Translations under genes and position numbers: made by a program
Notes under the pieces: generated by a model
The model's input: the letters and a program-made list of their open reading frames with translations, nothing else
Told to the model about the DNA's origin: nothing
Database searches by the model: none
From: Solimonas flava DSM 18980
GTDB taxonomy: Bacteria; Pseudomonadota; Gammaproteobacteria; Nevskiales; Nevskiaceae
DNA length: 42,540 nucleotides
Assembly: GCF_000426685.1 (NCBI RefSeq)
Contig: NZ_KE384553.1
Span: 1-42,540, forward strand
Reading direction: 5' to 3'
Part shown: piece by piece, positions 33,810 to 42,540 of the stretch
Position numbering within the stretch: position 1 is the stretch's first letter
How the letters are laid out: each line of letters starts with the position of its first letter

Positions 33810-35120
33810 TCAGCCCAGCGTCTCGTCGATCAGCGTCTGCCAGACCGCGTCCGGCTGCCAGACCGCGTGCAGGTCGGCCAGCGCCACGTCGCGCGCTTCG
33901 CCGCGGCGCAGCACGCGATACAGGTACACGAACACCGAGGCGCGCAGGTTCAGTGCGCAGTGCACCAGCAGGTGTTGTCCGGCGTAGCGGTCCATCAGCG
34001 CGCAGAACTGCTCGACGTGCTCGCGCGTCGGCGCCTCCCACGGAATCGGCAGCGCCGCGTACTGCACGCCGAGCGCCTGCCAGCGCGCGGCTTCATCGGG
34101 CAGATAGTTCGGCGAGGTCGGCGCCGCCAGATTGATGACGGCCTCGATGCCGGCCTGCTGGAGCGTCGCGAACTGCTCGGGCCACGGCTGCCCGGAAGTC
34201 AGCAGGCGGGCGTCGATGCGGTGGCGCCGGATCAGTGCCGGCATGCGGCACTGCGCGGCCAGCCGCGTCCAGCCGTCCTTGCTCAGATCGGCGTCGAAAT
34301 CGAACCAGGCGTCATAGGCCGCGCGCACGTCCTCGGCCTGGCGGTCGAGCAGGCCGGCGAGCACCAGGTGGCCGCCGCGCTTGATCGAACTGGCCAGCGT
34401 CGGCGCCAGCGCGATCAGCGGATTGGCGAGGATGTTGGCGACGATGATGTCGGCCGGCAGCGGCACGAAGGCGTCGGCCGGCAGCGTGACGATGCGGTCG
34501 GCGACGCCGTTGGCGGCGGCGTTGTCGCGCGTCGCCAGCAGTGCCTGCGGGTCGATGTCGACGCAGATCGCGCGTTCGGCGCCGAGCAGCAGGGCGGCGA
34601 TCGCCAGCACGCCGGAGCCGCAACCGAAGTCGAGCACGGTCTTGCCGGCGAGGTCGTAGGCGGCGAGCCACTGCAGGCACAGCGCCGTCGTCGGGTGCGT
34701 GCCGGTGCCGAACGCCAGGCCCGGGTCGAGGCGCAGGATCACCGCGTCGGGCTGCGTGACCTCGCCGACCTTCTCGTGCGGCACGACCCAGAGCTTGTCG
34801 CCGAACGGCAGCGGCGGGCAGTCCTTGAGCCAGACGCGGACCCAGTCCTGATCCTCGATCAGCTCGGTCTCGAAGCGCGCCTCGGCGCCGTCCGGCAGCA
34901 ACTCGCGCAGGCTGGCCTGCACCGGCGCCAGGTCCACGCCCTCGGCGAACAGGCCCAGCGTCACCGTCTGCGCCCACAGCGGCGTCTCGCCGGGCGCCGG
35001 TTCCAGCACCGGATCATCGACGGCGTCGATGAAGCTGACCGCCGCGGCGTCGTGCGCCAGCAGGATCTCGTCGGCGAATTCGGGGTGGCGCGTGTGCACG
35101 CGCAGTTGCAGCCAGGCCAT
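33810..35120 (-). CDS. prmA: Ribosomal protein L11 methyltransferase fused to a PTP-like phosphatase domain
   Basis: A 436-residue protein. Residues 1-290 are PrmA, which trimethylates ribosomal protein L11 with S-adenosylmethionine: FGTGTHPTTALCLQWL near 137, SAM motif VLDFGCGSGVLAIAALLLGA (162-181) and NILANPL (229-235), ending near the usual WTRL (284-287). Instead of a stop the frame continues at M293 (34244) into a ~144-residue domain with LLTSGQPWPEQFATLQQAGI (307-324 region), EAVINLA and a phosphatase-like loop HCALNLRAS (His387, Cys388, Arg393). Cys and Arg are four residues apart, not five as in classic PTPs. The start at 35120 gives the family MAWLQLRV. The fusion is unusual; the domain's activity is unproven. 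Confidence 0.88.
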   Translation of the reverse strand: MAWLQLRVHTRHPEFADEILLAHDAAAVSFIDAVDDPVLEPAPGETPLWAQTVTLGLFAEGVDLAPVQASLRELLPDGAEARFETELIEDQDWVRVWLKDCPPLPFGDKLWVVPHEKVGEVTQPDAVILRLDPGLAFGTGTHPTTALCLQWLAAYDLAGKTVLDFGCGSGVLAIAALLLGAERAICVDIDPQALLATRDNAAANGVADRIVTLPADAFVPLPADIIVANILANPLIALAPTLASSIKRGGHLVLAGLLDRQAEDVRAAYDAWFDFDADLSKDGWTRLAAQCRMPALIRRHRIDARLLTSGQPWPEQFATLQQAGIEAVINLAAPTSPNYLPDEAARWQALGVQYAALPIPWEAPTREHVEQFCALMDRYAGQHLLVHCALNLRASVFVYLYRVLRRGEARDVALADLHAVWQPDAVWQTLIDETLG

Positions 35121-35201
35121 GTCGTTCTCGCAAGGATGGGGCACGGGCCGGCAAGCCGGCGGCGCGCCCGCGGGGCGCGCATTATCGGCTCTGCGCCGGC
35201 T

Positions 35202-36593
35202 TTAGTGCGGATCTTTCGCTGACGCCGGTGTCACCGAGGTGCCGGTGACGACGGCGTCGGCGCTGCCGCGCGCGAGCAGCAGGTGCAGCGCCGCGCCGCG
35301 CTCGGTACGCGCCGCGTCGGTCAGCGCGCGGCCGTCGGCGTCGAGCGCGATCGCGTAACCGCGTTCGAGCACGGCGCGCGGGTTCAGGCTGGCCAGCACC
35401 GATTCGGCGCGTTCGAGGCGCGCGCGCGCCGCCGCCGCCTGCAGGCGCAGGGTCTCGTGCGCGCGCGCCTGCAGGCGTTCGAGGCGGTGGCGTTCGATGG
35501 CCAGGCGCCGCGCTGGCGCATGCGCGCGCAGCGTCGCCTCGCGATGTTCGAGACGCTGCGCGAGGCGCGCGAGCAGGCGCGTCTCGGCGTGCTGCAGGCG
35601 CTCGCGCAGTTCCCGCAGGCGGGCGCCGCGTTCGCGCAGGCGCCGGCCCGGATGCTGGGCCTGCAGGCGCCGCTGCTGTTCATCGAGACGTTGCGCGGCC
35701 TGCTGCAGGCGGCGCTCGGCGGCCAGCGTCACGCGGTTCTCGTGGCTGCGCAGCGCGGCGAGCCAGTCGGCGATGTCCGGCGCCGCGCGTTCGGCGGCGG
35801 CGGTCGGCGTCGGCGCGCGCAGGTCGGCGGCGAAGTCGGCGATCGTCACATCGACCTCGTGGCCGACGCCGCTGATCACCGGCACCGCGCAGGCGCGGAT
35901 CGCGCGCGCGACGCGCTCGTCGTTGAAGGCCCAGAGATCCTCGATCGAGCCGCCGCCGCGCGCCAGCAGGATCACCTCGACGGCCGGCGCGCGCCGCGGC
36001 AGTTCGGCGAGCGCCCGAACGATCGCTGGCGGCGCCTCGGCGCCCTGCACCGGCACCGGATACAGATAGACCGGTGCCAGCGGATAGCGCCGCGCCAGCG
36101 TCGTCAGCATGTCGTGGATCGCCGCGCCGCTCGCCGAGGTGACGATGCCGATCGCGCGCGGCCGTTTCGGCAGCTCGCGCTTGAGGTGCTCGTCGAACAG
36201 GCCCTCGGACGCCAGCCGGCGCTTGAGCTCCTCGAACGCGCGCAGCAGGGCGCCGGTGCCGGCCGGCTCCATGTGCTCGCAGATCAGCTGCAGATCGCCG
36301 CGCGCCGTGTAGAACGACAGCTGCGCGCGCAGCAGCACGGCGTCGCCGTCCTTCGGCGGCGGCCGCACGTGCAGATTGGCGTTGCGGAACATCGCGCAGC
36401 GCAGCTGGGCGCGCGCGTCCTTGAGCGTGAAGTACCAGTGGCCGGATGCCGGCCTCGACAGATTGGAGATCTCGCCCTGCACCCAGACCCGCGGCAGCGC
36501 GTCCTCGATCAGGGCGCGCAGCACCTCGGCGAGTTCGGAAACCTGGTAGATCGTGCGAGCGCCGGCGCGCTCGGGTGCGGGGAGTCTCGGCAT
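35202..36593 (-). CDS. xseA: Exodeoxyribonuclease VII large subunit
   Basis: A 463-residue nuclease subunit that with XseB degrades single-stranded DNA in both directions. The N-terminal OB-fold shows VWVQGEISNLSRPASGHWYF near residue 37, and the catalytic domain begins with RAIGIVTSASGAAIHD near 145 and holds LLARGGGSIEDLWAFNDERV near 210 and VISGVGHEVDVTIADFAADL near 239. The C-terminal third is a long Arg/Leu/Gln-rich coiled coil (about 275-420) that binds XseB in the known enzyme. xseB is not in the window. Divergent from guaB, as in other gammaproteobacteria. Confidence 0.96.
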   Translation of the reverse strand: MPRLPAPERAGARTIYQVSELAEVLRALIEDALPRVWVQGEISNLSRPASGHWYFTLKDARAQLRCAMFRNANLHVRPPPKDGDAVLLRAQLSFYTARGDLQLICEHMEPAGTGALLRAFEELKRRLASEGLFDEHLKRELPKRPRAIGIVTSASGAAIHDMLTTLARRYPLAPVYLYPVPVQGAEAPPAIVRALAELPRRAPAVEVILLARGGGSIEDLWAFNDERVARAIRACAVPVISGVGHEVDVTIADFAADLRAPTPTAAAERAAPDIADWLAALRSHENRVTLAAERRLQQAAQRLDEQQRRLQAQHPGRRLRERGARLRELRERLQHAETRLLARLAQRLEHREATLRAHAPARRLAIERHRLERLQARAHETLRLQAAAARARLERAESVLASLNPRAVLERGYAIALDADGRALTDAARTERGAALHLLLARGSADAVVTGTSVTPASAKDPH

Positions 36594-36606
36594 CGCGCAA
36601 GCATAG

Positions 36607-38163
<1,557 letters not shown>

Positions 38164-38261
38164 TCGCAACGCCGGGCCTTCCGGCAGCGGCGGCGCACGC
38201 CAGCGTGCGCGCGGGCGGCACTCGGAATGAGTGCACCGGGCCACGCCGGTTCGAAACCAGA

Positions 38262-38285
38262 GAAGGGCGCCTTGCGGCGCCCTTC
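38262..38285. terminator. Bidirectional hairpin between guaB and the TonB receptor
   Basis: GAAGGGCGCC-TTGC-GGCGCCCTTC is a perfect 10-bp stem with a tetraloop. The T-tracts are weak on both sides (TGCGTTCT on plus, TCTGGTTTC on minus), yet it is the only hairpin in the convergent gap. Confidence 0.7.
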
Positions 38286-38304
38286 TGCGTTCTGCGGGCC
38301 GGTT

Positions 38305-40707
38305 CTACCAGTTGTACTGGATCGACGCGGCGACGCTGCGCAGCGGGATCTGCTGGGCGACGTAACTGTTCGCGAACACGGCGTGGTCGAACACCAGATC
38401 GAGCGCGCGCTCGTTGGTCAGATTGTTGCCGCTGACGACGAACGACCAGCTGCCGCTGTCCGGCAGCAGCACGACGCGGCCGCCGACCAGCCAGTAGCCG
38501 TCCTGGTGGCTGTGCGAATCGAGGTCGACCGACGAGTACTGGCCGCTGCGGTACGACAGGTCGGCGGCGAGCTTCAGCGACAGGCTCGCCGGCAGCGGCA
38601 CGGTGACGATCGGCGACAGCGCGCCGCTGAGCTTCGGCGCGTGCGAAAGCGTCTTGCCGCTGAGATCCTGGGTCTCGGCATCGCCGTCTTCCTGCGCGGC
38701 CGGTGCGTTCTTGTAGCTGCCGTATTCGGCGCGGCCATAGGCGAGCGAGCTGACGAACTGCAGCCAGCGCAGCGCGCGCCACTGCGTTTCGAGCTCGACG
38801 CCTTCGAGGTGCGCCGTCGCCGCATTGCCGATCTGGAAGCTGGTGCCCTGGTTGTCGACGGTCTGCAGATCGTCGACCTGGGTGTAGTAGACCGTCGCGT
38901 TCAGCGTCAGGCGGCGGTCGAGCCAGCGGCTCTTGACGCCAGCTTCCCAGGCCGAGGCCTTCTCCGGCTTGAACGACAGATTGTCGGCGTTGTCGGCGGT
39001 GGCGTTGAAGCCGCCGCCCTTGTAGCCGCGCGTGTAGGTGGCGAAGCCCATCAGCTCGCGCGACCACTCATACTGGAAGCCGAGCTTCGGCGAGATGTCG
39101 GTCTCCTGGCGTTCGAGGTGCTCGGTGAAGGTGTCGGCGCCGACCACGGCGGCGACGAGGCCGAGCCCGACTTTCCGCGTGTCGAAGTCGGCGCGCTTCT
39201 TCTCCCAGCCGTAGCGCAGGCCGGCGATCGTCGACAGATGTTCGCCGAGCTTCCAGGTCATCTGGCCGAACGCCGCGTAGCTTTCCGTCGTCTGCGAGAA
39301 GCCGCGCAGCAGCTGGTCGTTGAGCGGAATCGCCGGCAGATGCGGCAGTGCGTTGAGCAGGCAGTCGTCGCGGGTCGGCAGGCCGAGCGCCTGCAGGCCG
39401 GCGCAGCTCGCCGCGAAGCTCAGCAGGTTGTCGCCGGCCAGCGTGTCGAGATGGCTGTCGAGGTCGGCGCCGTAGGCGTACAGGCCGAGCGTCCAGTCGA
39501 CGCCGCCGCCGAGGCCGAACAGCGAATCGGCCTTGCCGCTCGGCCGGAATTCGATCGAATTCTGCTGGTAGTCGACGTTGAAGCGCGTGTTGATGATGTC
39601 GGCGGCGCTGGTGTCGATGTCGAAGTACGAGCGGATCGAGAAACCGGCGTGGCCGAGCACCGTCGTGAACGACACGTCGTGCGAGCCGAGCCAGTCGCCG
39701 GCGTCGTATTCAATGACGCCGCGCGACAGATTGGAATGGCGGTTGACGTAGCCCGGCGTGTTCTGCGTGGTGTGCGCGTCGAGCGGGTTGTCCTCGGCGC
39801 TGGCGTCGTAGTCCTGCGCGAACGACAGCGCCGCCGCCGAGGCGGCGTAGAGCTGCCAGTTGTTGTAGTCGACGCTGGTATCGGACAGCTGCGAGGACAG
39901 GCTGATCTTCCAGCGCTCGCCGGGCGTCGCCTCCAGCTTCAGGCGGCCGGCCTTCTGCACGAAGCTGTTTTCCTTGCGGTTCAGCGTCGAGTTCTCGACG
40001 TCGCCGTCCTTCTTCCAGTAGACGCCGGCGGCGCGCGCCGACAGGCCGTCGATGATCGGCACCGTCACGCCGGCCTCGGCGCGGCGCTGCAGCGGGTCGG
40101 CGCCGGTCAGCATGAGGTCGCCGGTAAAGCGGTCTTCCGGCTCCCTGGTGATGAAGTTGATGACGCCGGCGATCGTGTTCTTGCCGAACAGCGTGCCCTG
40201 CGGGCCGCGCAGCACTTCGACGCGGTCGAGGTCGAACAGGCCGTCCGGCACGAATTCCGAACGGCCGATCGCGAGCTGGTCGATGACGATGCCGACCGCC
40301 GGCTCGAAGCCGACGTTGTCGGTCTCGGTCGAGAAGCCGCGAATGCCGACGACCGGCCCCTGCGGGTCGGCGTCGATCTGGACGTTGGCGACGAAGTTCT
40401 CGATCGAGCCGGCATCGAAGCTCGCCGACTCGCTGAGCGTGTCGGCACTGACGACGCCGACCGAGACCGGTACGTCCTGCAGGCTCTGCTTGCGCTTCTG
40501 CGCGGTGACGATCACCTCTTCGAGCGCGCCCGCCTCGGGGGCGTCGACGGCGACCGGCGGCGGCGTGTCCTCGGGCAGGGCGATCGTCGGCAGCGGTTCG
40601 GCCGGCGCGGCCTCCTGGGCCGCGGCCGGGCCGGCGAGGGCGGCGGCGAGGGCGGCAGCCAGCGCCGTCAGGCGCGAGGCGGGCCAGTGCGTCTCGTATC
40701 GAATCAT
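38305..40707 (-). CDS. TonB-dependent outer-membrane receptor
   Basis: An 800-residue outer-membrane transporter. The signal peptide runs to about residue 31 ([10 protein letters not shown]); a linker leads to the TonB box EVIVTAQKR near residue 64. The plug domain follows, with [39 protein letters not shown] and [10 protein letters not shown] to about 195, then a 22-strand barrel ending in the terminal aromatic IQYNW. Its type ([20 protein letters not shown]) is the large iron-complex-receptor-like group that also imports carbohydrates and other organics, so the ligand is unknown. The start at 40707 gives a proper signal peptide; 40743 is an alternative. It interrupts the usual guaB-guaA adjacency. 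Confidence 0.92.
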   Translation of the reverse strand: MIRYETHWPASRLTALAAALAAALAGPAAAQEAAPAEPLPTIALPEDTPPPVAVDAPEAGALEEVIVTAQKRKQSLQDVPVSVGVVSADTLSESASFDAGSIENFVANVQIDADPQGPVVGIRGFSTETDNVGFEPAVGIVIDQLAIGRSEFVPDGLFDLDRVEVLRGPQGTLFGKNTIAGVINFITREPEDRFTGDLMLTGADPLQRRAEAGVTVPIIDGLSARAAGVYWKKDGDVENSTLNRKENSFVQKAGRLKLEATPGERWKISLSSQLSDTSVDYNNWQLYAASAAALSFAQDYDASAEDNPLDAHTTQNTPGYVNRHSNLSRGVIEYDAGDWLGSHDVSFTTVLGHAGFSIRSYFDIDTSAADIINTRFNVDYQQNSIEFRPSGKADSLFGLGGGVDWTLGLYAYGADLDSHLDTLAGDNLLSFAASCAGLQALGLPTRDDCLLNALPHLPAIPLNDQLLRGFSQTTESYAAFGQMTWKLGEHLSTIAGLRYGWEKKRADFDTRKVGLGLVAAVVGADTFTEHLERQETDISPKLGFQYEWSRELMGFATYTRGYKGGGFNATADNADNLSFKPEKASAWEAGVKSRWLDRRLTLNATVYYTQVDDLQTVDNQGTSFQIGNAATAHLEGVELETQWRALRWLQFVSSLAYGRAEYGSYKNAPAAQEDGDAETQDLSGKTLSHAPKLSGALSPIVTVPLPASLSLKLAADLSYRSGQYSSVDLDSHSHQDGYWLVGGRVVLLPDSGSWSFVVSGNNLTNERALDLVFDHAVFANSYVAQQIPLRSVAASIQYNW

Positions 40708-40821
40708 GGCTACGAAAAGGAAGGTTCCGAAAGGGAAGAACATGCGGCCCCCCGGCCGCGCTGCCGCATTGTCCATCAACAAACGCGCCAAGGTGGCCAC
40801 GACGCTGCCCAGGCCGCACGG

Positions 40822-40827
40822 TAAAAT
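40822..40827 (+). promoter_or_regulatory. Candidate -10 of a guaA-specific promoter
   Basis: TAAAAT lies 22 bp before the guaA start. It implies guaA is transcribed on its own with a very short leader, as expected once guaB is separated by the receptor gene. No convincing -35 was found. Confidence 0.5.
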
Positions 40828-40849
40828 AAGCTCTGTCCTTGGGGTTTTC

Positions 40850-42475
40850 ATGAATATCCACGCCGACCGCATCCTCATCCTCGACTTTGGTTCGCAGTTC
40901 ACCCAGCTGATTGCGCGGCGCGTCCGCGAACTCGGCGTCTATTGCGAGCTGCATCCCTGGGACATGAGCGACGAGGCGGTACGGGCCTTCGCGCCGAAGG
41001 GCGTGATCCTCTCCGGCGGTCCGGAATCGGTGTGCGACGAAGGTTCGCCGCGCGTGCCGGCAGCGGTCTGGACGCTCGGCGTGCCGGTGCTCGGCATCTG
41101 CTACGGCATGCAGGTGATGGCACAGCACTTCGGCGGCGCCGTCGAGCCGCACGATCAGAAGGAATTCGGCTACGCCGAGATCACCGTTCACGGTGATCTC
41201 CCTGGTTCGGGCGGTATCGGCGCAGCCGATACCTTGCGTGCACGCGGCCATTCGCAGCTGCTGCGCGACATCGAAGACCGCGTCAACGACGAGGGCCACG
41301 GCCTGCTCGACGTGTGGATGAGCCACGGCGACCGCGTCGTCCGCCTGCCGGAAGGGTTCAAGTGCATCGCCTCGACGCCGGACCTGCCGCTCGCCGGCAT
41401 GGCCGATGAATCGCGCCGCTACTACGGGCTGCAGTTCCATGCCGAGGTCACGCATACCAAGCAGGGCAAGCGCATCTATTCGCGCTTCGTGCATGAAATC
41501 TGCGGTTGCGGCAACGCGTGGAAGCCGGACAGCATCATCGACGACGCGATCGCGCGCGTGCGCGCACAGGTCGGCGACGGCCACGTGCTGCTCGGCCTGT
41601 CCGGCGGCGTCGACTCGTCGGTCGTCGCCGCGCTGCTGCACAAGGCGATCGGCGCGCAGCTGACCTGCGTGTTCGTCGACCACGGCCTGCTGCGCCATCA
41701 GGAAGGCGACCAGGTCATGAAGATCTTCGCCGAGCATCTCGGCGTGCGCGTCATTCGCGTCAACGCCGAGGCGCGTTTCCTCGATGCGCTCAAGGGCGTG
41801 TCGGACCCGGAAGCCAAGCGCAAGATCATCGGCAAGCTGTTCGTCGACGTGTTCGACGAGGAGTCGGCCAAGATCGAAAACGTGCAGTTCCTCGCGCAGG
41901 GCACGATCTATCCGGACGTCATCGAGTCGGCCGGCAGCAAGACCGGCAAGGCGCACGTCATCAAGAGCCATCACAACGTCGGCGGCCTGCCGGCGCACAT
42001 GAAGCTCAAGCTGGTCGAGCCGCTGCGCGAGCTGTTCAAGGACGAGGTCCGCCAGATCGGCGTCGAGCTCGGCCTGCCGCACGAGATGGTCTACCGCCAC
42101 CCGTTCCCCGGCCCGGGTCTGGGCGTGCGCATTCTCGGCGAAGTGACCAAGGCCGCCGCCGACACGCTGCGCCTCGCCGATCACATCTTCATCGAAGAAC
42201 TGCGCCGCGCCGGCTGGTACGAGAAGACCAGCCAGGCCTTCGCCGTGTTCCTGCCGGTGAAGAGCGTCGGCGTCACCGGCGACGGCCGCCGCTACGAGCC
42301 GGTCATCGCCCTGCGCGCGGTCGAGACCATCGACTTCATGACCGCGCACTGGGCGCACCTGCCGTACGACCTGCTCGACGTCTGTTCGCGCCGCATCGTC
42401 AACGAAATCAGCGGCGTCTCCCGCGTCGTCTACGACATCTCCGGCAAACCGCCGGCGACGATCGAGTGGGAGTAG
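40850..42475 (+). CDS. guaA: GMP synthase (glutamine-hydrolysing)
   Basis: Aminates XMP to GMP using glutamine and ATP. The 541-residue protein has the class I glutaminase with Cys84 in GICYGMQ and His197/Glu199 in LQFHAEV, and the ATP-pyrophosphatase with the P-loop [13 protein letters not shown] near 249, ending in the conserved KPPATIEWE. It is 16 residues longer than E. coli GuaA (525). The excess lies mainly at residues 114-131 ([18 protein letters not shown]) between FGYAEITV and the RDIEDRV helix, and coincides with two perfect DNA hairpins at 41177-41233. The start at 40850 gives [16 protein letters not shown], the family N-terminus. Confidence 0.97.
   Translation: MNIHADRILILDFGSQFTQLIARRVRELGVYCELHPWDMSDEAVRAFAPKGVILSGGPESVCDEGSPRVPAAVWTLGVPVLGICYGMQVMAQHFGGAVEPHDQKEFGYAEITVHGDLPGSGGIGAADTLRARGHSQLLRDIEDRVNDEGHGLLDVWMSHGDRVVRLPEGFKCIASTPDLPLAGMADESRRYYGLQFHAEVTHTKQGKRIYSRFVHEICGCGNAWKPDSIIDDAIARVRAQVGDGHVLLGLSGGVDSSVVAALLHKAIGAQLTCVFVDHGLLRHQEGDQVMKIFAEHLGVRVIRVNAEARFLDALKGVSDPEAKRKIIGKLFVDVFDEESAKIENVQFLAQGTIYPDVIESAGSKTGKAHVIKSHHNVGGLPAHMKLKLVEPLRELFKDEVRQIGVELGLPHEMVYRHPFPGPGLGVRILGEVTKAAADTLRLADHIFIEELRRAGWYEKTSQAFAVFLPVKSVGVTGDGRRYEPVIALRAVETIDFMTAHWAHLPYDLLDVCSRRIVNEISGVSRVVYDISGKPPATIEWE
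41177..41233 (+). repeat. Two perfect hairpin-forming inverted repeats inside guaA
   Basis: GAGATCACCG-TTCA-CGGTGATCTC (41177-41200) and GGTATCGGC-GCA-GCCGATACC (41213-41233) sit 12 bases apart in the coding sequence. They fall in the region that encodes extra residues relative to E. coli GuaA, which suggests an inserted palindromic element translated in frame. Confidence 0.85.
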
Positions 42476-42497
42476 CAGCCCGAGCAGCGTGCAGGGG

Positions 42498-42514
42498 CCC
42501 CGGCGAAGCCGGGG
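42498..42514 (+). terminator. Hairpin downstream of guaA
   Basis: CCCCGGC-GAA-GCCGGGG lies 22 bp after the guaA stop, without a T-run. An outer inverted repeat GCAGCCC/GGGCTGC (42475-42481 and 42531-42537) encloses it; the structure may continue beyond the window. Confidence 0.45.
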
Positions 42515-42540
42515 ATGCTAGCGTCGCGAGGGCTGCGATC

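Overview
The window is high-GC bacterial chromosome, densely packed with housekeeping and metabolic genes. Gene order points to a gammaproteobacterium, probably of the Xanthomonadales/Nevskiales side. The signs are radC next to coaBC, dut and argB, fis beside purH with prmA upstream, xseA divergent from guaB, and a TonB-dependent receptor of the EVIVTAQ type. The order-level placement is inference, and no rRNA or tRNA gene was seen to settle it.

Layout. 1-354 is the 3' end of an IS5-family element cut by the window edge. 355-3995 (minus) is coaBC-dut-argB plus a beta-hydroxyacid dehydrogenase. 4044-9404 (plus) holds radC, a strictosidine-synthase-like lactonase, a CrtI/PYROXD2-like FAD enzyme and a membrane diguanylate cyclase. 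9484-12084 is a tightly overlapping alkylation-damage operon (ada, alkA, a 2OG-Fe(II) oxygenase). 12188-13720 is a SoxR regulator divergent from a quinone oxidoreductase, with a textbook sox promoter between them. 13751-14272 is a Cys-containing secreted protein of unknown role. 14462-23480 (minus) is a fatty-acid or branched acyl-CoA catabolic cluster: thiolase, FadB/J-like multifunctional enzyme, LCAD-like dehydrogenase, FadE-like dehydrogenase, alpha/beta hydrolase and AMACR-like racemase. A divergent TetR gene (23680-24297) shares two near-identical operators with it.

24349-28440 holds a YiiM-like MOSC protein, a complete IS630-family element inserted exactly at a stop codon, a LysE exporter, a GNAT acetyltransferase and a CHAD protein. 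28805-30743 is an ECF sigma factor, a membrane anti-sigma-like protein and a DUF4097 repeat protein. A strong bidirectional terminator separates it from a secreted BamE-like protein. 31788-36593 (minus) is xseA, prmA, fis and purH. 36694-42475 is guaB and guaA (plus) with a TonB-dependent receptor (minus) lodged between them.

The least expected signals are these: prmA is fused in frame to a PTP-like phosphatase domain; guaA carries an apparent in-frame insertion built around two perfect hairpins; two inverted copies of a ~97-bp palindromic repeat lie at 18839-18935 and 25059-25158; the TetR operator pair is 13/14 identical; and the sox promoter has the 19-bp spacer of MerR-family control. I did not find a clearly new multi-gene defence or mobile system.
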